Below are positions 59,238 to 64,000 of a stretch of 64,000 nt of DNA, piece after piece. A model generated the notes under the pieces. That model made no database searches. It saw only the letters and a list, made by a program, of their open reading frames with translations, and was not told the DNA's origin. Position 1 is the first letter of the stretch, and each line of letters opens with the position of its first letter. The position numbers and the translations under genes are program-made. Source of the DNA: Saprospiraceae bacterium (GTDB lineage: Bacteria; Bacteroidota; Bacteroidia; Chitinophagales; Saprospiraceae); the NCBI GenBank assembly GCA_026129545.1, contig JAHCHX010000002.1:620001-684000 (forward strand). The letters run 5' to 3'.

Positions 59238-60455
59238 TCAAACCACCCCCAATGGCTCAAACGCCTCGCCCAGAATCGTCTTCGCGTCCGCGCCCAGCCA
59301 CCCTTCGAGCAGCGTGGCATACACCCGCCTGAAGTCCACCTTGAATTTCAAGTCGCCCTCATCCAAGTCGCCCAAGTCGGGCAGCGGGTTGAGCAGCCCT
59401 TGTTGTTTCAACCCGCCCCCCATGAAAAACATCAAGTTGGCCGTGCCGTGGTCGGTGCCCCCGGAGGCGTTCTGCGACACCCGGCGACCAAACTCCGAGA
59501 AGGTCGTCACGAGCACCTCGTTCCATTTTCCGTTGGCTTTCATGTCTTTGGCAAATGCCGCAAGCGCGTCGTTCATCTCCACGAACAGGCGCTTCTGCTG
59601 CCCCCCCTGGTTGACGTGGGTATCAAAACTGCCGAGCGAGACGTAGTAAATCGCCGTGTCGGTATCGGCTAAAATCAGCGAAGCGATGGTCTTGAGGTTT
59701 TTGCCCAAGCCCGTGTTGGGATAAGTAGCGGCGAGCGTTTTTTTGCGGCTTTGCTGAAAAAGGTATTCGGCGCTGGAGAGCGTCTCCGCGAGTGTTTTGT
59801 AGAGATAATCAATGGGGGCCTCGTCGTCGTGGACAGGGCCGTGTGCTTCCGAATAGGCCGTGAAAAACGGGCTGCGTGTCGCCCGATGAAGTTTTTGTGC
59901 ATCCTGCATGGCCAAGCCTTTCACCTGCTCTCCTTTGAGCGCAAGGCTAAGGGTGTCGTCAATTTCCAAGGCAACGCTACTGCACGAGCCTTTCGCGGGG
60001 GCATTGCCCGCGCATTGTGCGTCGAGGTAGCGCCCCAACCAACCAGTTTGCCAATATCGGTCGGCAGGGCTGGCCGAATGCCAGATGTCCATGCTCCGAA
60101 AATGCGAGCGGTCGGGGTTGGGATAACCCACGCTGTTGAGTATAGCCAGCTGGCCTTCGTCCCAAAGACTTTTCAGCCCGATGAGCGAAGGGTGCAGGCC
60201 GCACTCCGAGTTCAAGGCCAGCGCTTCTGCTTGCTTGATGGCCAAGCGCGGGCGCTGTTTGTAGTAGATGTCGTTGCGCGTCGGCACGAGGGTGTTCAGG
60301 CCGTCGTTGCCACCGCTGAGCTGCAACACAACGAGGGTCTTTCCTTTGAAGGGCAACACACCCGGCGCTTCGAAGGCTTTCAAAAATTTGGGCAGCATGA
60401 GCGAGGCGGTGGCCAAGGAGCTGCTCTTGAGGAAATCGCGGCGCTTGATAAGCAT
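59238..60455 (-). CDS. DUF1501 domain protein (secreted, Tat-type signal)
   Basis: A 405-residue protein. The N-terminus KRRDFLKSSSLATASLMLPKFL is a twin-arginine-like signal. The rest matches DUF1501 (sulfatase-like fold): LVVLQLSGGNDGLNTLVPT, TNKAL-like PSLIGLKSLWDEGQLAILNSVGYPNPDRSHF, SLGSFDTHVNQGGQQKRLFVEMNDAL and ASGGTDHGTANLMFFMGGGLKQ. The family usually pairs with a DUF1800 gene, here directly upstream (31-base gap). The activity is not established. Confidence 0.9.
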   Translation of the reverse strand: MLIKRRDFLKSSSLATASLMLPKFLKAFEAPGVLPFKGKTLVVLQLSGGNDGLNTLVPTRNDIYYKQRPRLAIKQAEALALNSECGLHPSLIGLKSLWDEGQLAILNSVGYPNPDRSHFRSMDIWHSASPADRYWQTGWLGRYLDAQCAGNAPAKGSCSSVALEIDDTLSLALKGEQVKGLAMQDAQKLHRATRSPFFTAYSEAHGPVHDDEAPIDYLYKTLAETLSSAEYLFQQSRKKTLAATYPNTGLGKNLKTIASLILADTDTAIYYVSLGSFDTHVNQGGQQKRLFVEMNDALAAFAKDMKANGKWNEVLVTTFSEFGRRVSQNASGGTDHGTANLMFFMGGGLKQQGLLNPLPDLGDLDEGDLKFKVDFRRVYATLLEGWLGADAKTILGEAFEPLGVV

Positions 60456-60486
60456 AGTTAAGTTGATGAAGGGTTTGCTCTGGGGG

Positions 60487-61917
60487 TTAGGATAGCTGGT
60501 ATTCGGGGGTAGCCATGAGTTGAATCAGGGTTGTTTTCACGAGCGATGCTCGGTGGCTGCGGTCGGTGTGTTGCCGCAAAATGCTGACTGGCGGCTTGGG
60601 GTCTGGCATTGCCCACAGATATTGAGCCATGGTGGTCGTCAGTTCATGTTCAGGTGTTTTTTTGAACAAATCCAACACGGGTTGCCACTCTACGGTGGCG
60701 GCGAGCCCACGTTTGGCGATGTTCGGCCTGCCCTGTCCCATTTGCTGGTCGTCGTCGTCTTTGGTGTCCACGTCGAGGTCGCTTTGCGCGAACAGCATCT
60801 GCGGCAGGCGCAGACGCAGAATGAGCGAGCTGCTGTCTATCCAATTTTTGCCACCGGGCCATCCTGCCACATTGGGCGGGAAAAAGAGTATCTGGCCGAG
60901 GGCGCGCTGGAGCACCATTTGGCTTTCGGGATGGTCCAACTCAAGCGGTAATGCGCGGCGTATGCCGACCCAGAGCTCGACGGGCGACTTGATTTTGTTG
61001 CCAGTGTTTTCGGGGGCATAAAACCAATCGGAGCGAGCGATGTCTTCGAGCAATCGCATGATTTGGTAGCCACTGTCGTAGAATCGGTCGGCGAGCCAAG
61101 CTATGCGGTCTTCCGGCACGAGGGTGTCGTTCACGAGATATTTGTAGATTTTTCTGACGATGAACCGGGCCGTCTCTCTTTTTTCCAACAGGATGTGGAG
61201 CACATCGTCGCCGTTGAGTTTGCCCGTTTTGCCCAACACGGTTTTGGTGCCGTCGTCGTGGTCTATTTTTCTGAACACAAAGTCGCCGTTGAGCCGAAAG
61301 CCCCAACCCGTGAAGGCACGGGCGGCTTCCTTGACATCCTGCTCGGTGTAGTGTCCGCGCCCGAGGGTGAAGAGTTCCATCACCTCGCGGGCAAAGTTTT
61401 CGTTGGGGTGCTTCTTTTTGTTTTGTTGGTTGTTCAGGAAAGCGAGCATGGCCGCCGATTTGGACACTCCGCGCAGCAGGTCGCCAAAATTGCCCAGTGC
61501 GTGTTCGCGGACGACGTGCAGCATCTGCTGTTGGTAGAGGATGTTGATGTTGCGGCTGGCGAAGTGCCCGTGCCAGAAAAGCGCCATTTTCTCGCGGAGC
61601 TGTGCTTTGGAGTGCGTCATTTCTTCCAGCCAAAGCATGTTGAGGCTGCGCAGGTTGTCGCGGCTTTTCTCGCGGATTTCTTTTCTGTCGGCGGTATCGA
61701 GGTCTTTTCGCTCCATTTTGCCGATTTCGCCGATTCCCATGAGCAGCCCTTTGACGGCGCTGTCAGCCACATCAAAATAGACGGGCTTGGCGGCCAGCGA
61801 TTCGTCGCGGAGCTTGGGCCACCAAGTGTTTTCGGGCAGGGAGGCCCAATTGTCCCAGCTCTTGGTGCGCGGGCCAAAGCCAAAGCGCCAAAGGAGATGT
61901 TGCAGTTTCTGACTCAT
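60487..61917 (-). CDS. DUF1800 domain protein
   Basis: A 476-residue protein of the DUF1800 family. QHLLWRFGFGP at the N-terminus, MALFWHGHFASRNINILYQQQMLHVVREHALGNF, NENFAREVMELFTLGRGHYTEQDVKEAARAFTGW and PPNVAGWPGGKNWIDSSS are diagnostic. The start at 61917 is used since the frame upstream is not family-like. No signal peptide is evident. It is the first gene of a two-gene unit with DUF1501; such pairs are widespread in Bacteroidota and Planctomycetota, with unknown function. Confidence 0.9.
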   Translation of the reverse strand: MSQKLQHLLWRFGFGPRTKSWDNWASLPENTWWPKLRDESLAAKPVYFDVADSAVKGLLMGIGEIGKMERKDLDTADRKEIREKSRDNLRSLNMLWLEEMTHSKAQLREKMALFWHGHFASRNINILYQQQMLHVVREHALGNFGDLLRGVSKSAAMLAFLNNQQNKKKHPNENFAREVMELFTLGRGHYTEQDVKEAARAFTGWGFRLNGDFVFRKIDHDDGTKTVLGKTGKLNGDDVLHILLEKRETARFIVRKIYKYLVNDTLVPEDRIAWLADRFYDSGYQIMRLLEDIARSDWFYAPENTGNKIKSPVELWVGIRRALPLELDHPESQMVLQRALGQILFFPPNVAGWPGGKNWIDSSSLILRLRLPQMLFAQSDLDVDTKDDDDQQMGQGRPNIAKRGLAATVEWQPVLDLFKKTPEHELTTTMAQYLWAMPDPKPPVSILRQHTDRSHRASLVKTTLIQLMATPEYQLS

Positions 61918-62014
61918 ACCATAGATGGTGTTTTGTGTTTCGGTGGAATGCCACCGCACAGAGACGATTAAAAGAAGCGGGTGTTTAAGGCTTAACGGAA
62001 CTTTAATTCACACA

Positions 62015-62022
62015 TATCTTTG
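62015..62022 (+). promoter_or_regulatory. candidate -7 box upstream of ddl
   Basis: TATCTTTG matches TAnnTTTG, 65 bases before the start codon. No -33 TTTG is seen at 17-base spacing. Confidence 0.5.
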
Positions 62023-62087
62023 CCCCTCACTCCAAATCAACGAATCACCCGTCCGAACACCTCATCGGGCGGACAAATCAACGAACA

Positions 62088-63050
62088 ATGCAAAACATAG
62101 CCATCCTTACTGGCGGCGATTCGGAAGAACGGGTCATCTCGCTCAAAAGCGGTGCCGTCGTGCGCGAGCATCTGCCCAAATCTCGCTATCGCTCTTTCCT
62201 CATTGATGTTCAAAAGGCCGATTGGCGCGAGATGGATTCTGGTGTTCAGGTGGACAAAAACGACTTTTCACTCACCTTGCACGGCGAGCGCATTCGCTTC
62301 GATTGCGCATTTGCCGCGCTGCACGGCACCCCGCTCGAAGATGGCAGGATGCAGGGATATTTGGAGATGTTGGGCATCCCTTACACTTGCTGCGACGGCT
62401 ATGTGAGCGCACTCACGATGAACAAGCACAACACGAAGATGCAATTGGCGCAATATGGCACGGTGCCGATGGCTCGGTCGGTGTTGTTGCGCCGAGGCAT
62501 CAAGTTGGATGAAACGCAGCTGCTGGCTTTGGGCTTGCCCCTTTTTGTGAAGCCCAACACGCATGGTTCCAGTTTTGGGGTCACGAAAGTGAAAACGTTC
62601 GACGCGCTTCCGGTGGCCATTGAAGAGGCTTTTCGATTCGACACGGAAGTGGTGGTGGAAAGTTTTTTGCCCGGCAGGGAATTTTCCAACGGGGTGCTTC
62701 AAGTGGATGGGCGGATAGTGGCACTGCCCGTGACGGAGATTATCCCGGAAACGGAGTTTTTTGATTTTGCTGCTAAATACGAAGGAAAATCGCAGGAGGT
62801 TACACCTGCCGATTTGCCACCCGAACTGGCCCGCCAATGCCAGGAACGCTCTCGATTCCTGTATGAAGCCTTGCGCTGCCGGGGGGTGGTGCGTTTTGAC
62901 TATATTTTGGTGGACGGCACTTTTCACTTTTTGGAAGCCAACACGATACCGGGCATTTCGCCCGCGAGCATCGTGCCGCAGCAGGCACAAGCGCATGGAT
63001 GGCCGCTGGGCGAGTTTTTTGCCTTGCTTATAGAAGAAGCCTTGCGATAG
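62088..63050 (+). CDS. ddl: D-alanine--D-alanine ligase
   Basis: A 320-residue ATP-grasp enzyme that makes the D-Ala-D-Ala dipeptide of peptidoglycan. AILTGGDSEERVISLKSG opens the N-terminal domain; FAALHGTPLEDGRMQGYLEMLGIPYT is the HGxxGEDG motif (here TPL in place of the usual xxGE glycine); LFVKPNTHGSSFGVTKV is the ATP loop, and FDYILVDGTFHFLEANTIPGIS the C-terminal metal and substrate site. Length and layout are those of Ddl. The gene stands alone. Confidence 0.94.
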   Translation: MQNIAILTGGDSEERVISLKSGAVVREHLPKSRYRSFLIDVQKADWREMDSGVQVDKNDFSLTLHGERIRFDCAFAALHGTPLEDGRMQGYLEMLGIPYTCCDGYVSALTMNKHNTKMQLAQYGTVPMARSVLLRRGIKLDETQLLALGLPLFVKPNTHGSSFGVTKVKTFDALPVAIEEAFRFDTEVVVESFLPGREFSNGVLQVDGRIVALPVTEIIPETEFFDFAAKYEGKSQEVTPADLPPELARQCQERSRFLYEALRCRGVVRFDYILVDGTFHFLEANTIPGISPASIVPQQAQAHGWPLGEFFALLIEEALR

Positions 63051-63054
63051 GCGC

Positions 63055-63100
63055 TGAAAACAAAAAGCCCCCCGCAAGCCTTTGCTGCGGAGGACTTTCC
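63055..63100 (+). terminator. weak terminator after ddl
   Basis: CCCCCGCA (about 63070) pairs imperfectly with TGCGGAGG (about 63086), followed by a T-rich stretch. It lies between convergent genes. Confidence 0.4.
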
Positions 63101-63175
63101 TAATTGTCACCAACTTTCACATTTTCATGCATTCTCACGACCTCTGGGAAAATCTTTATTTTGCGTGATGATGAC

Positions 63176-63862
63176 TCACCAATAGCTATTTTGTCGGGCG
63201 TATTTGGGGAAGAGGCTGGCCAGCATTTGTCGGCCATCCTTACTCATGAAAGTTATCTTGCCTGTTTCCATTCCATACATAGCTCCCACGAGGTTCAGGT
63301 CTTCTTGCTCTATCAATTCTCGGATGATGGAACTCGACCGAATGATGTGCTCCATGGTGCGCAGTATGTGTTGCCGCGCCACGTTTTTTACGAAGCGTTT
63401 GTTTTTTGAATGGCGTCCCTCAGGTAGCGTTTCTGTTTCGGCCAAAATGGAGAGGCGGAGGCGTTCCGTCAGCCCGGCCATATTCCCGAACGAAATGTCG
63501 TCGCAAGCAGCCTCGACCACGCTGCAACGGGTGTGTCCCAACACCACGATTAGTTTTGAGCCTAAACCGGCGCAAGCGTATTCCACGCTGCCCAAAGCGT
63601 CGGCACAAACGGCGTGACCAGCCAAGCGGATGTTGAAGATGTCGCCCATGCCTTGGTCAAAAATCAGTTCGGGCGACATATCCATATCGCTACAGCTGAG
63701 CACCGCCGCCAGTGGTTTGCGCCGCGCCTCGGTTTCCTTCAAAATTTGGAAAAGGATGCGGCCATGGTGTGGGTTGTTGAGAAAGCGTTCGTTGCCTTCT
63801 TGCAACAATTCGCGGACATCTTCTGGTGTCAAAGACTGCCAGTTCTGATGAGAAGATTGCAT
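63176..63862 (-). CDS. beta-carbonic-anhydrase-like protein with altered active site
   Basis: A 228-residue protein of the beta-carbonic anhydrase family, starting at 63862 (MQSSHQNWQSLTPEDV). Zinc ligands are visible as Cys57 (SCSDMD), His110 and Cys113 (LGHTRC). The usual CxDxR, whose Asp-Arg dyad gates the zinc site, here reads CSDMD: the Arg is replaced by Asp61. AGN after the central strand is AGH. These changes raise doubt about normal CO2 hydration, although a different residue could compensate. The upstream region runs to the window edge and shows no gene. Confidence 0.85.
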   Translation of the reverse strand: MQSSHQNWQSLTPEDVRELLQEGNERFLNNPHHGRILFQILKETEARRKPLAAVLSCSDMDMSPELIFDQGMGDIFNIRLAGHAVCADALGSVEYACAGLGSKLIVVLGHTRCSVVEAACDDISFGNMAGLTERLRLSILAETETLPEGRHSKNKRFVKNVARQHILRTMEHIIRSSSIIRELIEQEDLNLVGAMYGMETGKITFMSKDGRQMLASLFPKYARQNSYW

Positions 63863-64000
63863 GATAGTGGGAAGCGTGGGTTTAAGTGAAAATGCGGGCA
63901 CGACCCGACAGCGCGGATTCGTCCAACCGAGATAGAGGCTTGAAGCCTTATTCGTTCACTTAAACTTCGGGAGGAGGGCTCTCCAACTCGTGCGCCATTT

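Overview
The window is a chromosomal segment of a Bacteroidota bacterium, most likely of the Saprospiria/Chitinophagia type. The support is: two large secreted proteases ending in type IX secretion (Por) sorting domains; Bacteroidota-type promoters (TTTG-N17-TAnnTTTG) at positions 23717, 34446 and 56697; the efp-accB-accC gene order; a mevalonate-pathway decarboxylase; lipoproteins and OmpA proteins of Bacteroidota type; and the general absence of strong Shine-Dalgarno sites. Base composition is moderately GC-rich, the coding density is high, and no rRNA is present. The species cannot be fixed from the sequence alone.

Layout. 1-8 kb: a SRPBCC protein, an OmpA/DUF4892 protein, the xylose pair xylB-xylA, a GNAT acetyltransferase, two envelope proteins (one a FlgJ-type glucosaminidase) flanking a 0.4-kb heptanucleotide array and a 168-bp MITE, and a tRNA-Gly(CCC). 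8-16 kb: three genes (outer-membrane protein, DUF2807 protein, mnmH), each preceded by a copy of a 105-bp interspersed repeat, then an M1/M61-like peptidase and efp-accB-accC. 16-23.6 kb: a W/Y/G/P-rich surface protein, an MFS exporter with a TspO-like membrane protein, an OmpA plus helix-hairpin-helix pair, and a saccharopine/alanine-dehydrogenase-like enzyme.

23.8-34.7 kb: the tmRNA gene ssrA, and inserted in its 3' end a 10.4-kb genomic island bounded by 22-bp direct repeats (attL 24235-24256, attR 34663-34684). It carries a translationally coupled hsdR-hsdM-dinD-hsdS type I restriction operon with a DUF2971 gene, an SOS-type umuDC pair, three small cargo genes and a predicted terminator-like small RNA, but no recognisable integrase.

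34.7-64 kb: core metabolism and envelope genes. These include hmgA-hppD (tyrosine degradation) with a long inverted repeat between them, an M4 protease, a META lipoprotein, kdsA, a 975-bp non-coding stretch with another 105-bp repeat, a 226-bp MITE with an 11-bp target duplication and a 10-bp tandem array, then mvaD, a PASTA protein, a rhodanese, a metzincin lipoprotein, a GT-C-like membrane protein, PPK2, a DUF58 protein, a subtilisin with T9SS domain, an acyltransferase, mscL, an NTF2-like protein with a histone-H1-like tail, gpmI, a DUF1800-DUF1501 operon, ddl and a beta-carbonic-anhydrase-like protein.

The most unusual signals are: (i) the 105-bp repeat family, in which four complete copies keep an ATG-to-TGA frame of exactly 18 codons with partly synonymous variation; (ii) the ssrA-targeted restriction/SOS island, which brings its own replacement ssrA terminator; (iii) an in-frame G/C palindrome inside hsdM; and (iv) three separate small non-autonomous or tandem elements whose ends can be defined to the base.
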